DNA from: Cytidiella melzeri
Taxonomy: Eukaryota; Basidiomycota; Agaricomycetes; Polyporales; Irpicaceae
DNA length: 64,000 bases
NCBI GenBank assembly: GCA_022592445.1
Contig: JABYQR010000003.1
Coordinates: 124,001 to 188,000, forward strand
Direction: 5' to 3'
Of the stretch, positions 47,476 through 57,791 are shown in pieces; the stretch's first letter is position 1; each line of letters starts with the position of its first letter. The position numbers were made by a program, and so were the translations under genes. The notes beneath the pieces were generated by a model. That model was not told where the DNA came from and did no database searches. It saw only the letters and a program-made list of their open reading frames with translations.

Positions 47476-47883
47476 TCAAGAAAAGTGTGGGTTATGGGAA
47501 TTATGGTTTTCTAGATCAGCCCATGTAATGACCCCATTGGCTATTCTCGTCTGTTTCTCCATTCTTAGGCGAGCAACTTGAAGGTCCTCGGCCAGTTGTT
47601 GCGCATAAATCTGATAGTCAGCCATGTTCATTGGTGCAATCTCTCCGGTACGGCTCGGATCAGTCTTAGGTGGTTTTAACCGGGTTTGCTTGATGCCGTC
47701 GGTGCGGTCGGGCTTAATGTCGTACGGTTTTTTCCATCTCAGCCTCGGCTTAGTTGAACCATTGCTGCTTTTTCCTGTCAAGTTGTCGCCAGAGTTGCCA
47801 GATGGGATGGCAAACACAGTCTCTGTATAGACCGTGCTGGCAACAATGATGGCGAGAAAGAGGAGACAGGTCGAGAACTGCAT
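47476..47883 (-). CDS. Small secreted protein candidate
   Basis: The ATG at 47883 opens a 135-residue frame. The first 28 residues form a convincing signal peptide: MQFSTCLLFLAIIVASTVYTE, then TVFAIPSG with a likely cleavage after Ala. The mature part is hydrophilic and basic, with NLTG and NGS glycosylation sites, many Lys/Pro/Arg residues and a C-terminal helix (ADYQIYAQQLAEDLQVARLR). There are no cysteines in the mature part, unlike most small secreted effectors, and no family is recognised. The gene sits at the edge of the transposon nest, a typical place for fast-evolving secreted proteins. The leader appears to contain two introns (47993-47927 and 48141-48075). Confidence 0.55.
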   Translation of the reverse strand: MQFSTCLLFLAIIVASTVYTETVFAIPSGNSGDNLTGKSSNGSTKPRLRWKKPYDIKPDRTDGIKQTRLKPPKTDPSRTGEIAPMNMADYQIYAQQLAEDLQVARLRMEKQTRIANGVITWADLENHNSHNPHFS

Positions 47884-47926
47884 GGCAGTATTGGATGTCA
47901 AAGGGAAATTTGAGAAATGCAGCTAG

Positions 47927-48141
47927 CTGTGAATACAATTTCAGTACAAGAATCCAAGGAGAGTGTAATACTCATGATAATGAAGCTACTGACCAGCACT
48001 GGAGCAATAGAATAACCTGGAGCACCAGAGGTGTGTTGACAGACAATTTGAACAGGGTAGGGTAAGACAGCGAGCTGTAAGAACAATTTCAGTACTGAGT
48101 ACAGAGGAAAGTGCAATGTGGACAACGATGTAGTTACTGAC
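47927..48141 (-). other. Two similar 67 bp introns in the leader of the secreted-protein gene
   Basis: On the minus strand both blocks (48141-48075 and 47993-47927) start GTCAGTA, end ACAG, are exactly 67 bp long and share about two thirds of their positions, including TACTGAAATTGT near the 3' end. The sequences just after each (CTCGCTG.. and CTAGCTG..) and just before each (CAGTGCTG) also match, so an exon-intron unit of about 148 bp was duplicated in tandem. That they are spliced is inferred from the GT...AG borders. Confidence 0.5.
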
Positions 48142-49130
48142 CAGCACTGACAAAACCAAAACTGAACAAATGGAGGTTTGATGAGTGTGAAGTTGGTGGC
48201 AAAGGGGGCTTTAGATAGCTTGTACATCAGTTGCAGTGCTGGTCAGACAAATAACCACACACACAGCAGAGGACAGGATAGGAGTTGAGATTCTCTGCAT
48301 TTGACTCCTGCATCGGTAGATTGAGAAGCAGTACTCAATGACCAAACCTGTTTGGAAATGATATATCAATTATTGTTGATAGATGTTTGGTTGCCTGGTG
48401 ATTCCTCAATTTGTTGTTTTACAGTTTCAGATTGACACCAGCAGCAGTACAACTACCATATGGCGGCAGTTGCACAGCAAGTTGATTTCTGGTCTATGTC
48501 AAGATTATGTACTGTGGAACAATGACAATTCCTGAAGAATGAAGAAGAATTGTTCCAGTGTGCTCCAGCACATTGATGCCTTTTCAGATGTGACCTTTTT
48601 GTCCCCCAAAGTGTGGGAATTTGATGGCCAAATACAGACAGTAACAGTGTCAATAACAAAACAATAAATTCAGCTGATGGCATCACACTGGCCTTGTTAT
48701 CAGCCCTTTATAACTTTGTATCAGATCACTTTTGCAATCAAAATGCAGTTTTGGATTTTTACAGACTGCATATGGGTACAAATTTGTACATATAATACAC
48801 CATTGGATAGCCCTATCTTGTGGCAACATTCTGGTACAAACATCCTGTCAATTGAAGTGGGATTGAGCACATTATGGCCAGTCTACTGAAAATGGTCTTC
48901 CAGACTCAGATTCAAACTCCACTCCAGCTGGCAAATGATGTCAAATTCTGATCAGGTACATGTGCAGCAATCTACAGACATTGCTTGCTCTTTGAACAAG
49001 GAATACAATTAGAAGACATGCCACACATAGTATTGCCTCTGAGCAAGAATTACCAGTACTTTGAAAGCTAACTACAAATTCACAACCCCTACATTCTTGG
49101 ACAATGTAAATTTTTGGCTGCATTAGTAGT
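48142..49130. other. AT-rich stretch before the repeat array
   Basis: About 1 kb with no open frame worth calling and no recognised element. It is clearly more AT-rich than the gene block. It may be the outer part of the unclassified element that owns the array at 49131-49530. Confidence 0.45.
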
Positions 49131-49530
49131 GAGTACTGTATCTGATTGTTCCAAGAAGTTTCACAACTGTTGGTTGCTCTCAAAGCAGGAGTTACAATCA
49201 GAACACAGCCTGTGGCAGTTCCAATGGGGATGAGGCAGTTCAGACATCAACAGGACATGGTTGCATCAGCAAGCACTGCATTGGATTGTTGCACAAAGTT
49301 TCACAACCATCAGTTGCTCTCTAAGGAGGGGTTACAATCAGAACATAGCCTGTGGCAGTTCTAATGGGGCTGAGGCAGTTCAGACATTAACACGATGTGG
49401 TTGCATCAGCATAGAGCACTTCCTTTGATTCTTCCATACAGTTTCACAACCACCAGGCTCTATAAGCAGGAGTCACAATCAGAACACAGCCTGTGGCAGC
49501 TCTGATGGGGGTGAAACTGGGCAGACATTA
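49131..49530 (+). repeat. Tandem array of about 140 bp units, left part (interrupted by pogo)
   Basis: The marker TTTCACAAC recurs near 49159, 49299 and 49441, a spacing of about 140 bp. Each unit also holds AATCAGAACA, CTGTGGCAG and TTCAGACATYAAC. Units are diverged, not identical. The third unit stops at 49530 where the pogo element starts and resumes at 59284 after it. Confidence 0.85.
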
Positions 49531-49556
49531 CAGTCAACTCTCTCTTAACCCATACC
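49531..49556 (+). repeat. Left terminal inverted repeat of the pogo element
   Basis: 26 bp, ending in CTCTCTTAACCCATACC, which is identical in the reverse complement of the right end. The mismatches are at positions 5, 6, 8 and 9. A forward GGTATGGGTTATGGGG block follows at about 49574. Confidence 0.9.
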
Positions 49557-49859
49557 CCTCCGTGGACACAAAAAGGTATGGGTTATGGGGTTATGGGTTA
49601 CGAGGAAGTTTCCACAATAAGGGCCCATCGGTTGTCAAAAAAAATTCAAGTGCCCAAGTACACCATGTAGAGGCTAGACATGACGTAGTAGCTAATACAT
49701 GAAGTTTTACTAGATGTGGTATGAGCAACTGGAAACCATTCAGTGAAGTAAGAAGTAATCAAATTGGGGATTGTCGCGCGAGAGCTGTCCAACTTGAAGC
49801 AAAGTTGATGGCAGAAACTAGCTAACAAAGATTCCATCTTGCGCGCATCTGGGTCATTG

Positions 49860-50601
49860 TGTCGTGGAGCAACTGCTGCTATGCTGATAACCCTAAAAAG
49901 GGAGTGAAGTAGAGAGGAAGGGGGGTGGATCTCCAACGACGACAACGAGGTCAAAGTTGATGATGAGCAGGCAAGCAGGCACTGAGGCCGGATACTAGCA
50001 GTGCAAATGACAGAGTTAATAAGGTATGATACTAAGTTACATGCAGTAACTCACCTAGCAGTGCAAATGACAGAGAGGTCAAGATGCAGAGCTAGGGAGG
50101 GTAAGGGCTACTATATATACTGTGGCTGGGTGGTCTGTGCACAAGTTCCCACACTAGGGACTGGAGTAACTGTGGGGCTGGAGTAACTGTAGAACAATAA
50201 GGGACCAGGGCAACTGTCAAGGACCTGAGTAACTGTCAAGGACCAGAGTAACTGTCAAGGACCTGAGTAACTGTCAAGGACCAGGGTACAGAGAACAATA
50301 GAGTTATAACAATAGAACAATGGAACAATAGAACAATAAAACCTGGGGGAATCCCTGGGGAATCCCTATCAATGGAAGAAGAACAATAGAACAATAGCCT
50401 AGGTTGATCTGGAACCGCTCCAGACTGAGTCTAGGGTTTGGGTCTGGACTATTGATAAATAAGGCAGGATGTCACGTGACCCGGGTTAGGGTTAGGTCTG
50501 GTAACACTCCTAGCCGGAAAATAAGCACTCTAGATAGGCGCCTAAGGCTGTAAACTTGTGATAATGTTGGAAAAATCCGGTCTGTTGGACTATCCATGTC
50601 A
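49860..50601 (-). repeat. LTR of gypsy element (3' LTR in element orientation), 742 bp
   Basis: On the plus strand it begins TGTCGTGGAGC and ends CCATGTCA, with TG/CA borders. Inside are two copies of AGCAGTGCAAATGACAGAG, four near-identical 18-20 bp units around GTAACTGTCAAGGACC (about 50150-50285) and a run of ACAATAGA units. Compared with the other LTR I see a 4 bp GGTT insertion and two transitions near the start, both at CpG sites. Confidence 0.95.
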
Positions 50602-50620
50602 TTTTACCCCCCTTCTAAAA
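50602..50620 (-). other. Polypurine tract of the gypsy element
   Basis: Read on the minus strand, AGAAGGGGGGTAAAA directly precedes the 3' LTR, the position and composition expected of the plus-strand primer. Confidence 0.75.
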
Positions 50621-50621
50621 T

Positions 50622-53600
50622 TTATTGCCTCGATGAACTAAGACCAGGGACTCTACCATCTGCCCATTCGAGGTCAGATGCAATAGCTTCTGTGATGTTC
50701 TCCAACGGTTTCCAAGGAATAGAGTCGAAGAGTGCTTTGGGCAATTTCTGAGGTGCGTTGGTATGTCTGGCGTGGAACTCTGCAATGCTCTCTTTCGCAT
50801 TGGTCAGATTTACTGCAGGTTCCCACGTTACATCACCTTCTCCTTAGCCTTTCCATTTGACTAGGTACTGCATTTGCTTCCGATAGATCCGACTGTCTAG
50901 GATCTTCTCGACTTCATAGACTTGTTGATCATCTACTATGATCGGTGCTGGTGGTTCTGGTATGAGGCCGTTTACTTTGTTTCCTCGATACAGAGATAGC
51001 CGTTCGACATTGATGTTGTTGTGAATACGATATCTGGATTTGAGTTTGATCCAATATGTATGTTCACCGGTCTTCTGAAGAACTGTGAAGGGACCAAGCT
51101 GTCTAGGCCCTAGCTTGTCAGACTGCTGATGTACTTTGACGTTCTTGGAAGACAACCACACGAGGTCCCCTTCCTTGAAGACTGGAGTAGCTCTACGGGT
51201 GTATCCGGAAGCTTCGGCCATCTTTTCCTTAGAGAGACGCGAGGCAGCTTTGGCTTCTGCCCGAACCTGTCTGAGCTTTTCTAGGCGTGCGTCTAGATTT
51301 GTCATACGACTTTGACGACCAATGGGAATGGTAAAGTCCGGTAGATACCCGTACATGACTTCAAACGGAGAATGCTGAGTAGATGAGTTGACCCGGGAGT
51401 TGATGGCGAATTCAGCCACTGGGATGTATTCTGCCCAATCATCTTGTCGTTGGTCAACAAAGAGTCGTAGAATCTTTTCTACCTCTTGATTTGTTCTTTC
51501 CGTTTGACCATTGGCCTGAGGGTGGTAGGCGGTAGTCATGGCACCAGTGATGCCTAGCCGTTTGTACAACGCTTGCATGACACGAGCTGCAAACTGGGGT
51601 CCTCTATCGGATATAAACTGTCGGGGAATGCCGTGGAGCCTGAACACCTCTCTGATGTGAAGGTCGGCTATACCGTCTGCTGTGACAGTAGACTGAGTTG
51701 GAATTACATGTGTTTGCTTGCTGTACAAGTCTGTGTACATGGCAATCATGTCAAAACCTTTACTGCGTGGGAGTGGTCCGACTAAGTCTACACCAACCAC
51801 CTGCCAAGGTCCGTCTGGTACTTCGATAGGCTGTATTGGGGCAACCGGGTGCTGTGCTGATTTGGTTCGCTGACACTTGTCACATCCGAGGACGTATTGT
51901 TCTACAAATGATGCCTTACGGGGCCACCAATAGTGCCGTGTTACTAGTTCCAGGGTTGCGTGTTTGCCAGGATGTCCTGCTGGTAGTGCATTGTGGCATC
52001 AACGTACAATCTCCTTTCGGACTTCTCGATCTTTAGAAATGTACAGCTTTCCTTTGTAGTACACCAGTCCGCTGTCTTCTTCCCACTCTAGTCCACCATC
52101 TGTCAACTTCCGGGGTCCGTCCTTCTTTAGCTTGGCTAATCCCTGAACTACCTCTGTTTCTCGAAGGCTGATGTCTCTGATTCGAGCTTTCAATGGGTCT
52201 GTTTCTAGAGTACTTGAGGCAGATATGGTTTGGAAGTATTCAGGTTTCAGCACAACTTGTTCTTTGTTGTCTGATGCATCTAGCACTTCCAAGGTTCTAA
52301 CTCTGGACAGCGGGTCACCTTGAGTAAGGGTCTTTCCGGGTTTGTGGGTCAACACAAAATCAAACCGGCTAAGGTATAAGGACCACCGAGCTTGTCGTCT
52401 AGACAGGTCCTGAGCGGTACGCCAGTACTGCAGATTCTGATGATCTGTGATGATCTCGAAGGGCGCAGGTAATCCTTCTAGATAGTGACACCAATCTTCA
52501 AGAGCTCTGATGATAGCGAGCATTTCTCAATCATAGATCTCGTAGTTCCGTTCGGCTTTGGCCATAGACTGAGATTGGAAACGCTACAGGGTACCGTTGT
52601 CCATCCTCTAGTTTCTGCAATAGAACTCCTCCAGTTGCAAAGCCAGACGCATCAACTTCAATACGTGTGGGACGATCGGGTTCCCATGTGACTAGAATAG
52701 GTTCCTGAGTGAACGCATCTTTGAGCATCTGAAAGGCGTTCTGTTGTGCTTCTCCCCACTTCCAAGGTTGGTCTTTCTTGGTGAGATCGTGAAGAGGACG
52801 AGTATGCCGCGCAAAGTCCTTAATGAAACGTCGGTAGAAGTTGGCAAATCCAATAAAGCCGCGTACATCACGGAGGTTCTGTGGTACCGGCCAGTTGGTG
52901 ATAGCTTCTATTTTACCCGAGTCCATACGGATCTTTCCGTTACCAATGATTAAACCTAGGTACTCAACTTGGGACTGTTCAAATTCGCATTTTTCGGGGC
53001 AAAGATACAAGTCATTGGCTTCAAGTTGAGATAGTACCTCATGAACAATTTTCCGGTGTTCCGTAATGTCTGAACTGAAGACGAGGATGTCATCTAAGTA
53101 CACCGAGACCTTTCCTTTCGCGATGAGATCAGCAAAGATGGAGTTCATCATGGCTTGAAACATGGCTGGAGAATTGGTCATGCCAAACAACATCACCTTA
53201 GGCTCAAACAGCCCTCGGTTTGTCACAAATGCACCCTTCCATTTGTCATTTTCTTTGATCCGAATGTTATGGTAACCCCATCGTACGTCAAACTTAGTGA
53301 AGATTTTGGCTTGACAAAGTTGATTGGTAATGTCTGATACCAAGGGGAGTGGGTAGCGGTTTTTGATCGTGATGTCATTCAACCGTCAATAATCCTGAAC
53401 AAGTCGAAGCTTGCCATCCTTCTTCTTGACAAAGAATACCGGTGAGGCCATGGGCGACTTGGATGGGACAATATATCCTTTCGCTAGGTTTTCCTCAATA
53501 AACTTGTCCAACTCCGCTTGTTCATTCGGAGACATGGGGTAGACCTTGGATCTGAACATCTTCGGGTTCTCTGTTAGATCAATTGTGTGATCCCAGGGTT

Positions 53601-54378
53601 GGTGCTCTGGGAGGCGCTGTGATGCTTCTTCAGAAAAGACTTTCTGGTGTCTGCGGTATTCTTCTGGAACCATCTGTTCAAACGTCTGTTGCTCTTTGGA
53701 TTGATGGGCCTTAGCCGCAATGTCTGTAGAGTACGTATAGCTAGCACAGGACCAAAGTTCTTCTTTGGTGTCCTGAATGATCCCGGCTCTGAGCCAGGCC
53801 CGTCTCTGTTTTCGGTTGGCTGTGATAGACTGGAAGGGTTCGAAGTCTTCTTCAGCTTCCAGTTCCATTTCTCCGGTGGCCCAATTGATCTTGGGGTTTG
53901 CTTTGCGGAGCCAGGGTAGGCCTAAAATGCAATCCTCTGGTCCAATGTCTGTGACCAAGAATGTTGCGTTCTCCTTGATAGCTCCAACTTGTAGTTTGAG
54001 CTCCGCTCTGTGTGTGATACGTCCTCCTTGATTTAGAGTCCCATCAATGTTGTGAAGTGGGATCTGTTTTTCTAAGAGAACCATACATACTCGGTGCCGG
54101 TTGACAAAGTCTTGACTTAGGAATAATGCGGTGGCTCCTGAGTCGATCATGGCTTTGATGCCTTGTTCTCTAAATACTCCTTTGAGCGTGATAGGAACTC
54201 GGAAGTGCATGCTAAGCGGGTCTATTTCTGGTACTATGCAGGATGACAAGGTTTCAAAGTAGTTATACATGTTGTTAAATAAAACTGCAGGCTGTGAATC
54301 GGATTGCTGAGCGGGGCAGGTATTTACTACAGGCGTGATAAAAACTGTGTCCATGGAGGAATCATCAACGTCCTCCAC
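50622..54378 (-). pseudogene. gypsy pol: protease, RT, RNase H, integrase, chromodomain, broken
   Basis: Read on the minus strand: aspartic protease with MIDSGATA; reverse transcriptase with FTKFDVRWGYHNI and YLDD; RNase H; integrase with an HHCC zinc region (HPGKHA, CDKCQRT) and core D (VGVDLVGP), D (SDRGPQF), E (GQTERTNQE). A GPF module and a chromodomain (YEVEKILDSR, YLVKWKG) follow. Breaks: TGA at 53386-53388 before RT; a frameshift near 52575-52585 between RT and RNase H; TGA at 52527-52529; TGA just before the integrase zinc region near 51996-52002; and a TAA inside the chromodomain near 50841-50846. The frame then runs to TAA at about 50622. It cannot make a full polyprotein as it stands. 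Confidence 0.93.
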
Positions 54379-54437
54379 TTCTTCTATGTAGGTCTTTCTA
54401 GAGGGACTCGAGGGTGCGGTTTCACCAGGAGTCCTTT

Positions 54438-55681
54438 CTAAAAATCCCTTTGATTACCCAGCTGCTTGACTTTGTCCGTGAGTGATGACATCTGCTTCAT
54501 GATGGCATCGTAGTCGAACGGACTTGGTGACAAGGAGCTGGCGACGGAGGCGGCGGGTGGATTAGGCAGGGGCCTCGCGGACGAGGACGACGGGGGAGCC
54601 GGAGTGGATGGATCAAAGAGGGTACTAGCAGCCACCTTCTGTTGCCTGGGTGGGTATCCGAGGAACCGGCTTTGGCAAACTTGCATCTGATGGTTGCCAC
54701 CACAATGTCCGCACAGTTCACGATCGTGTTTTTCATCCTTCTTTTGGTGATCCTTTGATCCGCATCTGTAACATCTGCCGTTCATGGCCTTCATGAAGTC
54801 GGCGCGTGTTTTTCCGTTGGGTCCTACTTTGGTAGCATCGATTTCCATGGCATTGGAGTCACGAGATGCTTGGACGAAGGGAGCCGGGGACGAGGTGGAG
54901 ACTGATGTGGTTTTGAACAGATTGGGGACCGTTCGACCTTGTTCACAAGCTTTCTCTTGAGCTCGAACACGAAGACAATTGTCAATGTTGGTAGCAACAT
55001 TGATCAGATCTACGAGAGTGACGTGTGGCCTTGCGGTGTGAACCAGTTCATCCTTGATGGTAGTACTCAGGTGTTTGTAGTACCAATCACAAAGGTCTTG
55101 TGTTGAGTAGCCGGTCCTATCCGTAATCTCCCTGAATCGAGCTGTGTACTCCGGAACCGTTTTCTTGCCTTGCCATAGCTCCCTGAGCTTGGCTTTAGCG
55201 TCTACCATTTCATCGACCGGTTCAAATCGTGCTTTAAACGCGGTTCTAAAGTCGTCCCAGTCACCGTTGAAGGCTGCCTGATGACTAGCAATCAGGTCCA
55301 TGTGGGGCGTAGCCAAACTGCTGCATCTTCTGTCATGAATGACAGGGCTGATGAGATCCAGAGGTGGTCCAACCGGGTCTGACTGCCTTGAGCGTTGTAC
55401 GGGGACAGCTTCTTGTTGAATTGTGCGTACAAGGAAAAGGTGGCTAAAAAGCGACGTGCATCGCTGCTAGCATTGCCTTTGAAACTGGCAGGTTTTTCCA
55501 CAACCCTTTCCCTTGATCGGTTGTTGACCGGTTGCTGATTCTGAATCAACGCTGTGATGGCTTGTTTCAGCTGTTGCTGACCAAGCAGCAATTGTTCTGC
55601 AGAAGGAGGAGACGATGGTTCTTGTACCGGGGCTGGGGTGGGTACTCTGGACGCATGCTGGGAGACATTGGTGGAGTCCAT
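54438..55681 (-). pseudogene. gypsy gag (capsid and zinc knuckles), frameshifted
   Basis: ATG at 55681 opens the first part, with a Gln-rich start and the capsid-like SFKGNASSDARRFLATFSLYA. Near 55310 the frame is lost and continues in another frame, with WDDFRTAFKARFEP, REITDRTGYSTQDL and two zinc knuckles (CYRCGSKDH and CGHCGGNHQMQVC). The shift looks like a single-base loss. The nucleocapsid end is Pro/Ser-rich and pol follows in a different frame. Confidence 0.88.
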
Positions 55682-56266
55682 CTGATACTGTTCCTGCGTG
55701 AAGGTTCAATCAAAGTCTTCTTCAGGTTTGGGCAGAGGCGGGAGAGATTCAAGAATACAATTTTCTTGCCAGTGATGGATGGGTCGGTACTGGTTTGCGT
55801 AACAACCAGGATATTCTACTCTGTTGTAGCGATTGGGACACGGTTGTACTTCACAAACTTGATGTCCTTCGTCTGAGTCGTAACACTCGTCTCTGAAGGT
55901 TTGTTGGTTGAAGGTGTGTGGATAATTTTCGCAGGGAAGATGATCTCTAGACCAAATGCTACTCTCAGGACTTTGGGAAGCCACCCTTCATTCTACCTAG
56001 AACGAGATGAAGTACTCGTCCGCCCAAACGTTGTCTAAAGCTTTGAACACCTGTTTGTAATTTCTCCTTAGACCCGTAAAACTAATTCTCCCAATTGCCT
56101 TCAATCCCCAATCCAGCAGCTGCCACTCACGATGAGTGATGACAGAGGCTCGGGTTGGTAGCTCTTCCAGAAGCTTTTCTAACTTCTGTTTCACCTGCTC
56201 GAAATGAAGCTTCGTGTCTTTGTGAAGCTGGTGGTATTTGTCAATGGTGGGGAGAATCGACAAGCG

Positions 56267-56824
56267 TTAAAGTGTGGTGGTGAGCTTTGGGGTGAAGATG
56301 CCTCGAAGATCTTCTGGAGTGTGCTTGCGGAAGTCGATGAGAGTTGGCTTTGCTGCTATGAGGGCCGTGCTAGGGTTGGTAGTGGGCCGGGCTGTGAAGC
56401 GTTCTGCTACTGAGGGCTTCTTAGGAAGATCTGCTAGAGCCTGTGCTCGTTCGCGTGTGGTACGAGCAGCAAATTCTTTGGACTCTGCGCGGAGTTTCTC
56501 AAACTCCTCTGCTGTTGGGAATCTGTGTGTAAGGGAAGAACCCTTGGGTTTACGACGACCGACGTAGGAGGCAATAGCCTTGAGCTCCTTCTCCGTGTAC
56601 TTGTGATTCTTGCCACGTGCGTGCTCTGCGTCAAGTTGATCAAACACAGCCTTAGGTAAGGCGCAATGGATCTGGACTTCTCGACGTGCTTGATTCAGAT
56701 CCTTATGCAAAGGATCTGGTCGAGCAGTGAAACGGGAGTGGGATTCTTTCGGCACTAAGAATCAACCACGGAAAGTGAACGAGTTAGTGATCAAGCACGT
56801 CAAGACGGACGGCAATGGCTTACT
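56267..56824 (-). CDS. Extra ORF upstream of gypsy gag, ATG formed only by splicing (predicted)
   Basis: From 56754 to TAA at 56267-56269 the minus strand is open for 162 codons but has no ATG anywhere. A predicted intron 56823-56755 (69 bp; donor GTAAGC, branch CTAAC at 56787-56783, acceptor CTTAG) joins an A at 56824 to TG at 56754-56753, creating ATG-CCG. The protein is basic and helical (QARREVQIHCALPKAVFDQL, RKPKGSSLTHRFPTAEEF) with no known domain. The same frame continues 3' through two further stretches (56263-55997 and 55984-55706) broken by stops. It could be an accessory protein, an N-terminal Gag extension or chance. Confidence 0.45.
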
Positions 56825-56927
56825 CTCAAACGTAGGGGGGAATAAACTTTTTAAAACTGGGGGAACAGGAGGGCTTGATCCAAGCTAAGGGCAGTCGTGC
56901 CAGTAGCTGTGTGGTATCTTGACCTAA

Positions 56928-57665
56928 TGTCGCGGAGCGACTGCTGCTATGCTGATAACCCTAAAAAGGGAGTGAAGTAGAGAGGAAGGGGGGTGGATCT
57001 CCAACGACGACAACGAGGTCAAAGTTGATGATGAGCAGGCAAGCAGGCACTGAGGCCGGATACTAGCAGTGCAAATGACAGAGTTAATAAGGTATGATAC
57101 TAAGTTACATGCAGTAACTCACCTAGCAGTGCAAATGACAGAGAGGTCAAGATGCAGAGCTAGGGAGGGTAAGGGCTACTATATATACTGTGGCTGGGTG
57201 GTCTGTGCACAAGTTCCCACACTAGGGACTGGAGTAACTGTGGGGCTGGAGTAACTGTAGAACAATAAGGGACCAGGGCAACTGTCAAGGACCTGAGTAA
57301 CTGTCAAGGACCAGAGTAACTGTCAAGGACCTGAGTAACTGTCAAGGACCAGGGTACAGAGAACAATAGAGTTATAACAATAGAACAATGGAACAATAGA
57401 ACAATAAAACCTGGGGGAATCCCTGGGGAATCCCTATCAATGGAAGAAGAACAATAGAACAATAGCCTAGGTTGATCTGGAACCGCTCCAGACTGAGTCT
57501 AGGGTTTGGGTCTGGACTATTGATAAATAAGGCAGGATGTCACGTGACCCGGGTTAGAGGTCTGGTAACACTCCTAGCCGGAAAATAAGCACTCTAGATA
57601 GGCGCCTAAGGCTGTAAACTTGTGATAATGTTGGAAAAATCCGGTCTGTTGGACTATCCATGTCA
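56928..57665 (-). repeat. LTR of gypsy element (5' LTR in element orientation), 738 bp
   Basis: Same sequence as the 49860-50601 LTR apart from a 4 bp deletion and two transitions (CG here, TG/CA there). Its inner edge, read on the minus strand, is followed by TTAGGTCAAGATACC, which does not start with the TGG expected of a standard tRNA primer site. Confidence 0.95.
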
Positions 57666-57791
57666 CATTGGTGTCGTGTACATAGCTCTCAATGAGGGCG
57701 GCAGCTTGGAGGACTTTGTTGTAAGTGGGACCTGGCCCAGGATGAAAACATCTTCATGACCTCTATTGATGATTGCGTCTTCCTGCGCTTT

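Larger units (their letters stand above)
49860..57665 (-). mobile_element. Ty3/gypsy chromovirus-type LTR retrotransposon, degenerate, nested in pogo
   Basis: Two direct LTRs (49860-50601 and 56928-57665) flank gag and pol on the minus strand. The 5 bp CATTG lies immediately outside on both sides (49855-49859 and 57666-57670), a clean target-site duplication. The domain order protease-RT-RNase H-integrase-chromodomain defines a gypsy chromovirus; no envelope gene is present. The element inserted just downstream of the pogo transposase stop. Confidence 0.95.

Noticed and set aside
50001..57254. Identical 61-codon frames at 50001-50186 and 57069-57254
   Set aside because: They are the same stretch of the two gypsy LTRs; duplication of the LTR, not evidence of coding.
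49860..57665. Endogenous virus rather than retrotransposon
   Set aside because: No envelope gene; the chromodomain integrase, LTR structure and domain order are those of a gypsy chromovirus.
57671..57791. Further coding sequence of the pogo transposase between the gypsy LTR and the transposase stop
   Set aside because: The transposase frame ends at 57792-57794; the 120 bp left are in other frames and read as 3' untranslated sequence.
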